From Kribbella catacumbae DSM 19601 (lineage in GTDB: Bacteria; Actinomycetota; Actinomycetes; Propionibacteriales; Kribbellaceae): DNA of 47,123 nt. The notes beneath the pieces were generated by a model that saw only the letters and a program-made list of their open reading frames with translations, was not told where the DNA came from and made no database searches. How positions within the stretch are numbered: the stretch's first letter is position 1; every line of letters begins with the position of its first letter. Made by a program: the position numbers and the translations under genes. Below, piece after piece: positions 33,647 through 41,620 of the stretch. The stretch covers positions 1 to 47,123 of the forward strand of contig NZ_AQUZ01000065.1 of assembly GCF_000372465.1 (NCBI RefSeq). The letters run 5' to 3'.

Positions 33647-33739
33647 ATGACAGCCAGTACATGGGTCCTCACGCTCATCGCCGCAGTGCTGTGCGCGTTC
33701 ATGATCCGCGACATCGTCCGGGAAGTGCGTGGCGAATGA
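33647..33739 (+). CDS. 30-residue single-helix membrane microprotein
   Basis: ATG 33647 encodes TWVLTLIAAVLCAFMIRDIV followed by a short basic-acidic tail REVRGE. One hydrophobic helix spans about residues 5-19, so the product should sit in the membrane with a charged end. The stop codon overlaps the next start as ATGA. It is the first of four overlapping small genes divergent from the XRE-TPR regulator. Its length and coding context rather than homology support it. Confidence 0.6.
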   Translation: MTASTWVLTLIAAVLCAFMIRDIVREVRGE

Positions 33740-33837
33740 CCACGATCGCGGAACCCACACACCCAACCGACCGCCGCTTCGCCAGCCTGCGGGTGACCAA
33801 CCAGCCGGCGGTGGTGCCAGATGCTGAACTCTCGTGA
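33736..33837 (+). CDS. 33-residue microprotein
   Basis: ATG 33736 overlaps the previous stop. The product (TTIAEPTHPTDRRFASLRVT and a short acidic tail) is hydrophilic with no recognisable motif. It ends at 33837 where its TGA overlaps the GTG of the next gene. The tight ATGA/GTGA overlaps on both sides are the main support. Confidence 0.55.
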   Translation: MTTIAEPTHPTDRRFASLRVTNQPAVVPDAELS

Positions 33838-33920
33838 AGGGACAGCGTCGGCGCTGGTGGGACCGATTTTGGGAGCGGTTGAACGCCAAGTTCCGGCAGT
33901 GGCGAGACGAGGAGCGTTGA
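33834..33920 (+). CDS. 28-residue Trp/Arg-rich microprotein
   Basis: GTG 33834 gives a short amphipathic sequence, KGQRRRWWDRFWERLNAKFR and QWRDEER, rich in Trp, Arg and acidic residues. It would form one charged helix able to lie on a membrane or bind nucleic acid. The stop overlaps the TTG start of the next gene. It is the third gene of the chain; no family is recognised. Confidence 0.55.
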   Translation: MKGQRRRWWDRFWERLNAKFRQWRDEER

Positions 33921-34249
33921 GCGAAGTCGACTACACGCGCCCGCTCCTCCTCGGCTACGTCTTGAAGCATCTGCTGATGACGGATGGCGAGCTGATCGAT
34001 ATCAAGGTCCAACTGGAGCAGTTTGCGGCGCTTGAGGGGTTCTCAATGGGCACCATCTACGTTGAGGAGACCGCGACGACGCCGGCGGCGTTTGAAGCCC
34101 TCATCGCGGCAGTCAACCGCTACGAGGTGACCACCGTGGTCATTCCAAGCCGTCTGCATTTCGCTGCGCTCGCCGTGACGCACGACGTCAAAGGCACCTT
34201 TGAGCGTGCGACTGGTGCTCGGGTCGTCATCGCGACGCCCTCCCCCTGA
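33917..34249 (+). CDS. Small resolvase-fold-like protein
   Basis: About 110 residues. TTG 33917 overlaps the previous stop and has GGAG close upstream; an in-frame ATG at 33821 would give 142 residues. The sequence DIKVQLEQFAALEGFSMGTI, AFEALIAAVNRYEVTTVVIP and VIPSRLHFAALAVTHDVKGT resembles the N-terminal fold of serine recombinases, with the segment (Y)VTTVVIPSRLHF at the position of the usual catalytic-helix strand. The catalytic serine region is not evident, so it may be a sensor or a relic fold rather than an active recombinase. It closes the four-gene chain and is followed by a hairpin terminator. Confidence 0.6.
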   Translation: MSEVDYTRPLLLGYVLKHLLMTDGELIDIKVQLEQFAALEGFSMGTIYVEETATTPAAFEALIAAVNRYEVTTVVIPSRLHFAALAVTHDVKGTFERATGARVVIATPSP

Positions 34250-34312
34250 TCGTCCCTGTCTGAGCTCCCCGGCCCTGTATCCCCTGACGGCTCAGATGGG
34301 GACCCAAAAGCC

Positions 34313-34353
34313 GGCTGGCGCGGCGCGGAGACCAACGCCGCTCTGCGCCAGCC
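34313..34353. terminator. Hairpin after the microgene chain
   Basis: GGCTGGCGC (34313-34321) pairs with GCGCCAGCC (34345-34353) with a further GGCG/CGCC pairing inside. It lies between the end of the microgene chain and the right toxin cassette, which has its own ribosome-binding site, and probably ends the upstream transcript. Confidence 0.5.
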
Positions 34354-34395
34354 GCTCCAAAGACCGCGAATCATCATCTGATAGTGAGGTCCCTG

Positions 34396-34656
34396 ATGTC
34401 TGAGATACAGCAGTTGAAGATCCAACTCCACCAGGTCTCAACTGACGCACGGCAGGCGGCCGGCGGCCTGGCTGGCTTCAAGACAAAATTCAGCCAGAGC
34501 AGCACTCACGTGCAGGCGCTCATCGCGGGTACAGCTACTAGAGCCGATCGAGACATCTCAGAGCTACTCGACGCGGCTGGCCAGGCTCTCGATCATGCCG
34601 TGCAGTCTCTGGAGATCGCCGCAAACGGCTGCCGTACATACGCCGAGCAGATCTAG
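34396..34656 (+). CDS. 86-residue helical protein, WXG100/LXG-like partner, right cassette
   Basis: Homologue of the 86-residue protein of the left cassette, same length, 62 percent identical by hand count. Two helices flank a glycine-rich turn (GGLAGF). ATG 34396 follows GAGGT. It is the first gene of the plus-strand cassette and probably assists export or folding of the nuclease toxin next to it. Confidence 0.7.
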   Translation: MSEIQQLKIQLHQVSTDARQAAGGLAGFKTKFSQSSTHVQALIAGTATRADRDISELLDAAGQALDHAVQSLEIAANGCRTYAEQI

Positions 34657-34663
34657 GTGACGT

Positions 34664-35566
34664 GTGCCGTCGGATCTTGAGCGCGTCGCGCAGAGCCTCG
34701 TCGAGTCTCTCGACCAGGTCCCACAGGTCGTGGGGCATCTCCAGCGACTGGCTGCTCGTTGTCGCGAGCAAGCGTCATTCGTCGCTGATCTCTCTCGCGG
34801 AAATCCGGCGGCTAGAACAGCCGCGCTCCAGCTAGACGTTGCTTCCCGGTGTTGTGAAGAGGCTGCGCACCTCGCCGCGATGACGCCCGCGAAGGCCAGA
34901 GATTGGGCGATGGCAATGGTGAACGGCGTGGGACCTCACAGTTCGCCGGCCGACACGCCTGACCGGAACGGTCTACAACTCGATCTCTCTGATCTGAAGG
35001 GAAGACTGCGCCCTGCTGGCGAAGAGGCTCCGGTCAAACCAACGGCGACGTCAAAGCCTGCCCAGCCAGGAGCGATCATCGAACTGTCCACAACCGATCC
35101 GGACCACAAGAAGTCTTTGAACCAGCCTCCATCGAACTCGACCATTCGGGTCGACGAAAAGTTCACCTTCGAGACCGACGACCTAGGACGTGTCATCCGC
35201 GCCAGCGCGATCCTGGACGTCCTCGACCTCAACCATCCTCGCGACCTGACCGCGCAGCGCAAGCTGGCCGGCAAACTCCCCGGAGACCACGCGGGTCACA
35301 TCTTCGCCCGCATCTTCAGGGGCCCCATCGGCAGCATGAACCTGATTCCGATGGAAGCCACCAAGGTCAACCTGGGGCAGTACGCAGTACTCGAGAAGAG
35401 GTGGCGCAAGGCAATCGAGAACGGCGAACAGGTGGAGGTATCTGTCGATCTCAGCTACGGCGAGCGCCGGCATCGCCCCGATATCATCGTCGTCTACCAG
35501 AAGATCGGCAGTGGCAAGCGCCTCAGACTCCGGATACGAAACGTACCCAAAGCAGAAGAGGAATGA
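34664..35566 (+). CDS. Nuclease toxin with a DNA/RNA non-specific endonuclease domain, right cassette
   Basis: A 300-residue homologue of the left toxin. Residues about 1-90 are helical (DLERVAQSLVESLDQVPQVV), residues about 95-140 form a variable linker, and the nuclease domain includes LPGDHAGHIFARIF with Asp208 and His209, MNLIPMEA and the helix AVLEKRWRKAIENG. The C-terminal part differs more from the left toxin than the core, as expected if each has its own immunity protein. GTG 34664 follows AGGTGA. The immunity gene begins three bases after its stop. Confidence 0.82.
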   Translation: MPSDLERVAQSLVESLDQVPQVVGHLQRLAARCREQASFVADLSRGNPAARTAALQLDVASRCCEEAAHLAAMTPAKARDWAMAMVNGVGPHSSPADTPDRNGLQLDLSDLKGRLRPAGEEAPVKPTATSKPAQPGAIIELSTTDPDHKKSLNQPPSNSTIRVDEKFTFETDDLGRVIRASAILDVLDLNHPRDLTAQRKLAGKLPGDHAGHIFARIFRGPIGSMNLIPMEATKVNLGQYAVLEKRWRKAIENGEQVEVSVDLSYGERRHRPDIIVVYQKIGSGKRLRLRIRNVPKAEEE

Positions 35567-35568
35567 CG

Positions 35569-35985
35569 ATGTCCCTCGACAGGAACACCGAGCTACTCAC
35601 CGCCATCGGTCGGTCGATGGTCGCTTCTGCTCCCGCCCAGTGGGAAGAACTCACTCTTGTCGTGAGCGCTGTTCACTCCATGATGGAGTCTGGGTTGGAA
35701 GCCAAGGCAGGCGACGGAAGCGTAATCGATACGGAAACCATCGACGACGCTGGCGAAGAGGCGGTCGAAGAGCTCCGAGAGGTTATGTACCAGCCGGGTA
35801 AGGGAACCTGGTACGGCGCTAAGTTCACCGTTGACGCGGCAGGTAAGTTCGAGGCGGACTTCGACTACGACAATCCGCCGCTGGATGGCGACGCAACGGC
35901 AGAGATGCTTGCCGATGATCAACAGCGGTTCCCACGGTCTCCCGACCATCTCCCCGACTGGCACCCGGCCAAGGCCGAGGTCTGA
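35569..35985 (+). CDS. YezG-like immunity protein, right cassette
   Basis: A 138-residue acidic protein with YQPGKGTWYGAKFTVDA, FDYDNPPLDG and DDQQRFPRSPDHLPDWHP. This is the YezG/DUF600 pattern. ATG 35569 is seven bases after GAGG; another ATG at 35563 overlaps the toxin stop. It should bind and block the nuclease encoded just upstream. The left and frameshifted third copies share the same signature. Confidence 0.8.
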   Translation: MSLDRNTELLTAIGRSMVASAPAQWEELTLVVSAVHSMMESGLEAKAGDGSVIDTETIDDAGEEAVEELREVMYQPGKGTWYGAKFTVDAAGKFEADFDYDNPPLDGDATAEMLADDQQRFPRSPDHLPDWHPAKAEV

Positions 35986-36006
35986 ACCCTGCCGGAGGCA
36001 AGGGAA

Positions 36007-36672
36007 CTAGGTCATCAGTCGGCTGGTGTAGCCCGCATCGACTAGACGCTCGTATGCATCGCGTACGTTGTTCGGCAGGTCTTGCTCGAGAGCGAAGCCG
36101 AGAGCTGGGTACTCGATCACGCGTTGCAGGTCGCCGACCAGCATGTCGAGAACGAGCCTTGGGTTACCGATGCCGTCGATGTAGTCGGCGAGTTCGATCG
36201 GCTCTGATGCGCAGATGACCTCGACGTCTGGCCATACCTTCTGGCAGGTCGCAAAGGCTCTGCGCTCCATGTAGGGCTTGGAGATCAGCAGTACTGATCC
36301 GACAGACGCCATACTGTCCGCGAGGAGATCGCGCGTGAAGGCGAGGTTCTCACCGGTATTCGTCGCCCGAGGTTCGACGAGCACATCAGGAGCCGGTACG
36401 CCGAGCCCGATGGCGTGTTCGCGGTACTGGACCGCTTCACCCCGAGGAAACCGAGCCGCGGTCGTTCGGCTATTCGCACCGGTGAAGACAAGAGTCCGGA
36501 ACAGCGCTCGATGGTAGAGCTGAGCTGCGAAGGTCGCGACGCCGAGATCGTGGCTGCCTAGGCCGATGCCTACATCGACAGGCCGAAACTGGTGATGCAT
36601 CTGGTGGTAGTCCCAGATCAGTTGGGCGCATTTGATGTGCTCACCCGTCGGGTCCTGCTCGGCTTTAGCCAC
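36007..36672 (-). CDS. YdcF/DUF218-like protein
   Basis: A 221-residue Rossmann-like protein. IGLGSHDLGVATFAAQL, TLVFTGANSRTT and LVEPRATNTGENLAFTRDLL followed by VLLISKPYMERRAF match DUF218, in which the TGENL and KPYMERRA segments are typical. Members bind S-adenosylmethionine-like ligands or act in envelope metabolism; the function is uncertain. GTG 36670-36672 overlaps the upstream hydrolase gene by eight bases, so the two are co-transcribed. Confidence 0.85.
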   Translation of the reverse strand: MAKAEQDPTGEHIKCAQLIWDYHQMHHQFRPVDVGIGLGSHDLGVATFAAQLYHRALFRTLVFTGANSRTTAARFPRGEAVQYREHAIGLGVPAPDVLVEPRATNTGENLAFTRDLLADSMASVGSVLLISKPYMERRAFATCQKVWPDVEVICASEPIELADYIDGIGNPRLVLDMLVGDLQRVIEYPALGFALEQDLPNNVRDAYERLVDAGYTSRLMT

Positions 36673-37423
36673 CTGCAGGGCGTTTGCGGGCTGCGTCGAT
36701 CAGGTCGTCGATCGTTTCGGAGACGATGGTCGGGTCGTCCTTCTGGACGTAGTGACCGCCGCGGCGGGCGACCTTGTGGGTGGCACCGAGGTCGGCGGCA
36801 AGGGATTGGTGATGGCGTTGCCAGCGTTCGTCTAGGTCTGACCTGGTGAAGGGGCGCCAAGGCTCCGGGTTCACCTCGAGCCAGCGGTGGACTCGGCTTG
36901 CGATGACGACCGTCGGCACGTCGAGGTGGCGCCTGCTGCGGGTGACCTCGGCCGCGCTGGCACGTACGTCGAACGACATGTAGTCGTCGCGGTCGCCGTC
37001 GTCTGCGAATAGGCGAGGTTCTTCGATGTCGAGATTCAGGTTGATGTCGGTTGCATCAACCAGGACAAGGCCGACTAGACCTTGTGGTCGTTGCGCGGCG
37101 AAGGTCAGTGCGACGAGAGCTCCAAGGGAGTGGCCGACCAGTATCAACGGCCCCGCAATCTCGGTCGTCACGAGTAGTCGGTGTAGCTCATCCGCGGCCG
37201 CACCCACCGAGCGGGGTGATGTGTCGCTCGGCATCTCGCTGTCGGCGATTCCTGCGCGGGCGTAGGTCAGGATCGTCGTCGAAGACCGCAGAGCCGAGAT
37301 GGCTGCCTCCCACGATTCACCGGCGTCGCCACTGCCTGAGCTGAAGACGACTGTCGGGGTCCCTTCGCCTGAAATCTCGGTTGCAAGCTTGTAGCCGCCG
37401 ACATCGAACTTGGTGGTCGCCAT
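36665..37423 (-). CDS. Alpha/beta-fold hydrolase
   Basis: A 252-residue hydrolase. The nucleophile elbow is LVGHSLGALVA (Ser near residue 98), the oxyanion region is VFSSGSGDAGESWE, and the catalytic histidine is in RRGGHYVQKDDP. The fold is that of esterases, lipases and epoxide or haloalkane hydrolases; the serine nucleophile favours esterase-like chemistry. The substrate is unknown. It is transcribed with the DUF218 gene. Confidence 0.86.
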   Translation of the reverse strand: MATTKFDVGGYKLATEISGEGTPTVVFSSGSGDAGESWEAAISALRSSTTILTYARAGIADSEMPSDTSPRSVGAAADELHRLLVTTEIAGPLILVGHSLGALVALTFAAQRPQGLVGLVLVDATDINLNLDIEEPRLFADDGDRDDYMSFDVRASAAEVTRSRRHLDVPTVVIASRVHRWLEVNPEPWRPFTRSDLDERWQRHHQSLAADLGATHKVARRGGHYVQKDDPTIVSETIDDLIDAARKRPAGG

Positions 37424-37539
37424 GGGGATCAGCTTATGAGATCAGCGGGCTCGGCAGGCGGACACGCAGTACGGCGTACTGGGCATGAATCGTCGGCGAC
37501 GTAGGCCAGCTCGGAAGTGTCGTGGCGTGACGTCCGTGC

Positions 37540-37644
37540 TCAAGGGGCGAGAAGTTCGGCCGCCTCTTCGAGTCGTTCGAACTCGATGCGTTTCGCTTCG
37601 AGGCCCTGGCGGCCTCCCGCCTGATGGCAGGTCGAGGGAGCTGA
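37540..37644 (+). pseudogene. Possible relic of a DUF6879-like gene
   Basis: A 34-codon frame contains FGRLFESFELDAFRFEAL, which resembles the start of DUF6879 proteins (F..LF..F...AFR.E). It has no start codon and ends in a stop. A second frame at about 37646-37740 reads LPEYRRYRGIAQGNAVPLED and could be a continuation after a frameshift, but I do not recognise it. The surrounding 470 bases have no other gene. Confidence 0.4.
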
Positions 37645-37891
37645 GCTGCTGCCCGCTGATCGATTGCCTGAGTACCGACGCTATCGAGGAATCGCACAGG
37701 GGAATGCCGTGCCGCTGGAGGACTACCGCCGGTCCGATTGAACGATCGGCAGAAGGATCTCGGGGAAGCCTCGCCTCGCCACCATCTGATCAGTGCGGAT
37801 CCCGGCTACTGACGGTCCGCCCGTCGCCGAAATGTCGGTGCGGCTGGTTAACGTCGTCGCATGGAGTAGGCGGAGGCGAGGTGTTGGTGGG

Positions 37892-38345
37892 ATGAACGAC
37901 GAAGTACAGGGGCTGCTGGACAGGATCGCTCGGGCGCTCTTTCGGTCTGCTCCGGAGGGATTGGCGTGTGTTGACGCTGAGGGTCTCCTGCGCCGGTGGC
38001 ATGACCTCGACCGGGTACATCGCGACTCGAACCAGTGGGACTCTCAACCGGAATGTTCGCCTCGTCGACGACGGTCATCTCGCTGCGCTGCTGCTTCGCC
38101 CAGCTATGCATCAACCGGGCAAGGGCAGTTGGTACAACGCGGTCATAAAACTCGACAAGTTCGCGCAGCTCCACGCCGTCTACGACTACGACAACCCGCC
38201 ATTCGCCGGTGAGGTCGAATCCAGGTTCCTGATCGAGGATCAACGCCTGTATCCACGCGAGCCGGCCACGCTGCCCTTGTGGCATCCCTGCCGACCCGGT
38301 GGACCAACCGTGGTTCTGCTGAACGATGATGACGATTACTACTGA
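37892..38345 (+). pseudogene. Third YezG-like immunity gene, broken by a one-base frameshift
   Basis: Frame 1 from ATG 37892 reads MNDEVQGLLDRIARALFRSA then PEG and moves off the family. The other frame continues DWRVLTLRVSCAGG, then LLRPAMHQPGKGSWYNAVIK, VYDYDNPPFAG and DQRLYPREPATLPLWHP to 38345, matching both intact immunity proteins. Removing one G from the GGG run at about 37960 restores a single frame. There is no toxin gene beside it, so it is an orphan immunity gene that has decayed or a sequencing error. Confidence 0.8.
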
Positions 38346-38432
38346 CCCTCTGGGGACTCAGAAGACTGAGTGATCGAACTGAGTGGATTCTTCTGTTGGA
38401 AGTCTGAGCTGGGATGAGCGAGGTTGGGAGGT

Positions 38433-39407
38433 ATGGACTTCACTCAGCTTGGGCGTACGGGACTGAACGTCAGTCGGATCGTGTTGGGGACTATGAACTT
38501 TGGGCCGCATACGAGTGTGGAGGACTCGCACAAGATCATGAGTGCGGCTCATGAAGCAGGGATCAACTTCTTTGATACGGCCAACGGGTATGGGCGGCCT
38601 ATCTACCCGGGGCGGACGGAGGAGATCGTTGGTGAGTGGTTCGCGAAGGATCCTGCTAACAGGCACAAGACGGTGTTGGCTACCAAGGTCTATGGGGACA
38701 TGGGCGACGGGTGGCCGAACGAGGGGAAGCTGTCGGCGCTGAACATTCGGCGGGCGCTCGATGCCAGTCTGAAGCGGTTGCAGACGGACTACATCGATCT
38801 GTATCAGTTCCACCACGTCGACCGGGCCACTCCGTGGGAGGAGATTTGGCAGGCGATGGAGGTCGCCGTACAGCAGGGGAAGATCCTGTACGACGGGAGC
38901 AGCAACTTTGCTGGGTGGCATATTGCTCAGGCGCAGGCCGAGGCTGCTAAGCGGAACTACGCCGGGCTCGTGAGTGAGCAGTCGATCTACAACCTCATCG
39001 TGCGGGATGTCGAGCGTGAGGTGTTGCCGGCGGCGCAGGAGTTTGGGCTTGGTGTGATTCCGTGGTCGCCGTTGCAGGGTGGGTTGTTGGGCGGCGTACT
39101 GCGGAAGGACGTCGAAGGGGTGCGCCGGCTTGAGGGGCGCGCCAAGGAGGCTGTGGAGAAGATGCGGCCGCAGATTGAGCAGTACGAGGCGTTTGCTGAT
39201 GAGCTCGGGCATGCGCCTGGCGACATCGCGCTCGCGTGGCTGCTGCACCAGCCGGCGGTGACCGGGCCGATTGTTGGGCCGCGGACGATGGAGCAGCTCG
39301 AGTCCGCAGTACGGGCTGTTGATCTCAAGCTCGACGACAGGGCGCTCGCTAAGCTCGACGAGATCTTCCCGGGATACAAGACCGCACCCGAGGACTACGC
39401 CTGGTGA
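38433..39407 (+). CDS. Aldo/keto reductase
   Basis: A 324-residue (beta/alpha)8 AKR. The start reads MDFTQLGRTGLNVSRIVLGT, with the catalytic Asp and Tyr in FFDTANGYG, the Lys in VLATKVYG and the His in FHHVDRA, completing the tetrad. The C-terminal NADPH pocket is GPIVGPRTMEQL. It reduces aldehydes or ketones with NADPH. ATG 38433 is the family start, but GGGAGGT is only one base upstream; TTG 38424 is an alternative. A strong hairpin follows the stop. Confidence 0.9.
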   Translation: MDFTQLGRTGLNVSRIVLGTMNFGPHTSVEDSHKIMSAAHEAGINFFDTANGYGRPIYPGRTEEIVGEWFAKDPANRHKTVLATKVYGDMGDGWPNEGKLSALNIRRALDASLKRLQTDYIDLYQFHHVDRATPWEEIWQAMEVAVQQGKILYDGSSNFAGWHIAQAQAEAAKRNYAGLVSEQSIYNLIVRDVEREVLPAAQEFGLGVIPWSPLQGGLLGGVLRKDVEGVRRLEGRAKEAVEKMRPQIEQYEAFADELGHAPGDIALAWLLHQPAVTGPIVGPRTMEQLESAVRAVDLKLDDRALAKLDEIFPGYKTAPEDYAW

Positions 39408-39416
39408 GTCACCGTA

Positions 39417-39451
39417 CGTCGGGTGTGGCGCGAGGTGCACCACACCCGACG
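39417..39451 (+). terminator. Hairpin terminator after the aldo/keto reductase
   Basis: CGTCGGGTGTGG (39417-39428) pairs with CCACACCCGACG (39440-39451), a 12-base stem with an 11-base loop, starting nine bases after the reductase stop. There is no T run, which is usual here. Confidence 0.75.
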
Positions 39452-39518
39452 AAGCGGGTTGCGAAACGCCGGGGTCTGCCGTGCCGGTCCGGTCGGTTGG
39501 CTGGCTACTGTCGTTTGG

Positions 39519-39914
39519 GTGGCAATCTGGGGTGGACTGGAAGCTGACAAGCTGCGCGCTCGGATACGGATCCTGGAAGCGGAGCTCGACGAGTATCCCG
39601 ACGAGCGGGGCGAGATTCTGCGCGATATCGCGGTCGCCAGGCGCAGGTTGGGTGAGATGGACCGTGCGGTCGACATCTGGCGATACCTGGTCGCCCAGGG
39701 TGGCGACGAGAGGGATTTCGCGCGGGTCGAGCTCGCGGAGTACTTGTTCGGCCAAGGCCAAGATGAGGATGCTCGGGCCGCGCTGGCTGCCGTGAAGGCG
39801 GCGGGGCGGAGGTCGGGCGCCGTGTGGACGCTGGTGGCCGAACTGCTCGAGGAGCGAGGCGAGCAGGCTGAGGCGCTGGCGTGGTACCGAGTTGCCGGCT
39901 CGCCAAATCACTGA
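39519..39914 (+). CDS. TPR-like protein related to SEC-C proteins
   Basis: A 131-residue helical protein with paired TPR-like helices: GEMDRAVDIWRYLVAQGGDE, FARVELAEYLFGQGQDEDAR and VAELLEERGEQAEALAWYRV. It resembles the first half of the SEC-C protein at 45159 (HAVEIWEQLIAEGGEDADQA) but lacks the SEC-C zinc motif. GTG 39519 has no clear ribosome-binding site, so the start is tentative; the frame is open to 39423. It lies 49 bases before the DUF1841 gene. Confidence 0.7.
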   Translation: MAIWGGLEADKLRARIRILEAELDEYPDERGEILRDIAVARRRLGEMDRAVDIWRYLVAQGGDERDFARVELAEYLFGQGQDEDARAALAAVKAAGRRSGAVWTLVAELLEERGEQAEALAWYRVAGSPNH

Positions 39915-39963
39915 CTCGTAGCAGAAGTTGGCCATAACGGCGTCAACTTGCAAGAGTTGGACC

Positions 39964-41598
39964 ATGCCGAAGAGCCGCGGTCGCAAGAAGACGAACAAGA
40001 AGCCGAGCAAGAACCAGTCACGGGGGCGGCTCCATGCGGTGCCGGACCAGGAAAGCGTGATGCGGCAGGTATTCGAGCAGTTCGGCCGGACGGCCGACGA
40101 GGCGGATCCAGTCGAGGCGGAACTGCTGGTCTCGATGTTTTGCGGCCATGGGTGGAAGGCGGGTGAGTTCGGTGAAAACGACCTCGAACCCCTGGGAGCC
40201 ATGCTCGAGGAGGCACGCAGGAGGCCGGGTACGGCCGGTGCGGTCGCGCTGGCTCGCGCTACCGTGTTGATCGCTCCCACACCGGAGCTGACCGCGCAAG
40301 CGCTCGATACCGTCGACGACCTGGTCTTGCAGGGCGCACCGGAGCCGGCCTGGTCCGCGATGACTGATCAGCTGCGAGCCAAAGGCTGCTGGGTACTGCG
40401 GGATGCGTACGGCGACTCGGCCACTGTGCTCTGTGTCTTCGAGCGGGCCGGTCAAACACATGGGCTATCGGTCCTGGTGGACTTCAACCATCTCGGCGGC
40501 TGGGCGAAGGACATCTTCCTCGCCGAGGACGTCGAAGAGGTAGTCACCCTGATGCGCGAGATGGCGGCTGATGGCGGTGGAACCTTCGACGAGATCGGCC
40601 AGGTCGAGGCCCGGCGGCTCCTCGAGGATGCCTTTGCCGCCACTGATCAGACCTGGCAGCCAGAGGTCTCAGAAGACTTTACAGCGCTGCGGGCCCTGGC
40701 ATTGGCCCGGCTGCGGGCGCTTCCCGAGTCGCCACCCGCAAAGCCGGCCGAGGTCGGCGACGCAGCACGCGAGCAGGTCATACGGGAGTTCGTCGCCTCA
40801 CCAGAAGCAGCTGACCTTCCGTCCGGCGACGGCCTCGAGTATTGCGCACGGCTGATCGTGGACTATGGCGCCGATTACGACGGTGGGAAGGTGCTGCGGG
40901 TCAGCCCTGCCAAGATCGAGATCTTCCTACTGGGCTGGCTTCCGAAGAAGGCAGTCCTGGAGCCCGAGGACCGGGCATTGATGCCGCGGGTGATGCAGGC
41001 GTGGATCGGCTGGGCGGGATCCCGGCAGGGTCTGTCGCCAGCTGCGCTCGACGAAGTCCGCCAAGTCGCCCGAACGTGCGCCGAACAGTTCGACGGAACC
41101 TACGACGAGAAAGTGCCGGTCGGACGCGCGCTGCTGGCCGGCCTCCCCGAGGCCGACAGCATCGACGACCTGCAGGACGCGATCGAGCGGCGGATGTTCG
41201 CGATGCCGTACTTCGGTACCCGTATTGGTGACGAGGACTTCCCGCAACTGGATCCGAACGATCCGGACGAACGCGCCATCCTCATCCAAGGTGAACATCC
41301 CGAGTACCACGACGCACTCGCCGACCCCGGCTTCGAGGGTGAGATCGATGGTGTAAATCCGCGGCTGCACCTGGTGATGCACGAGATCGTCGCGAACCAA
41401 CTTTGGGACAACGACCCGCCCGAGACGTGGCACACAGCGCGCAGACTTCGTGACCTCGGCCACGACAGGCACGACATCCTGCACGCCATCGGAGAGGTGG
41501 TCATGAGGCACGTACACGCCAGCTTGATGGGCCAAAAGGACTTCGACCGCGAGCGATACCGCGCCGAGCTCGATCAGCTTGGCCGCGAGCGGCCCTGA
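39964..41598 (+). CDS. DUF1841-type protein with a basic N-terminus
   Basis: A 544-residue protein. The first 25 residues are very basic (KSRGRKKTNKKPSKNQSRGR). Residues about 480-530 contain VNPRLHLVMHEIVANQLW and RHDILHAIGEVVMRHVH, the DUF1841 signature (NPxLHxxxHxxVxxQ then RHDxxHxxxE). The middle is helical with no clear family. Related proteins often carry SEC-C zinc motifs and link to translation or protein quality control, but no SEC-C motif is seen here. ATG 39964 has only a weak AAGAG site. Confidence 0.72.
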   Translation: MPKSRGRKKTNKKPSKNQSRGRLHAVPDQESVMRQVFEQFGRTADEADPVEAELLVSMFCGHGWKAGEFGENDLEPLGAMLEEARRRPGTAGAVALARATVLIAPTPELTAQALDTVDDLVLQGAPEPAWSAMTDQLRAKGCWVLRDAYGDSATVLCVFERAGQTHGLSVLVDFNHLGGWAKDIFLAEDVEEVVTLMREMAADGGGTFDEIGQVEARRLLEDAFAATDQTWQPEVSEDFTALRALALARLRALPESPPAKPAEVGDAAREQVIREFVASPEAADLPSGDGLEYCARLIVDYGADYDGGKVLRVSPAKIEIFLLGWLPKKAVLEPEDRALMPRVMQAWIGWAGSRQGLSPAALDEVRQVARTCAEQFDGTYDEKVPVGRALLAGLPEADSIDDLQDAIERRMFAMPYFGTRIGDEDFPQLDPNDPDERAILIQGEHPEYHDALADPGFEGEIDGVNPRLHLVMHEIVANQLWDNDPPETWHTARRLRDLGHDRHDILHAIGEVVMRHVHASLMGQKDFDRERYRAELDQLGRERP

Positions 41599-41620
41599 GG
41601 TGACGAGGTCGCTACGGCTC

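Noticed and set aside
38358..40280. A 640-codon minus-strand frame opposite the aldo/keto reductase and following genes.
   Set aside because: It spans several plus-strand genes and a terminator and has no recognisable domain; it reflects the GC-rich codon bias.
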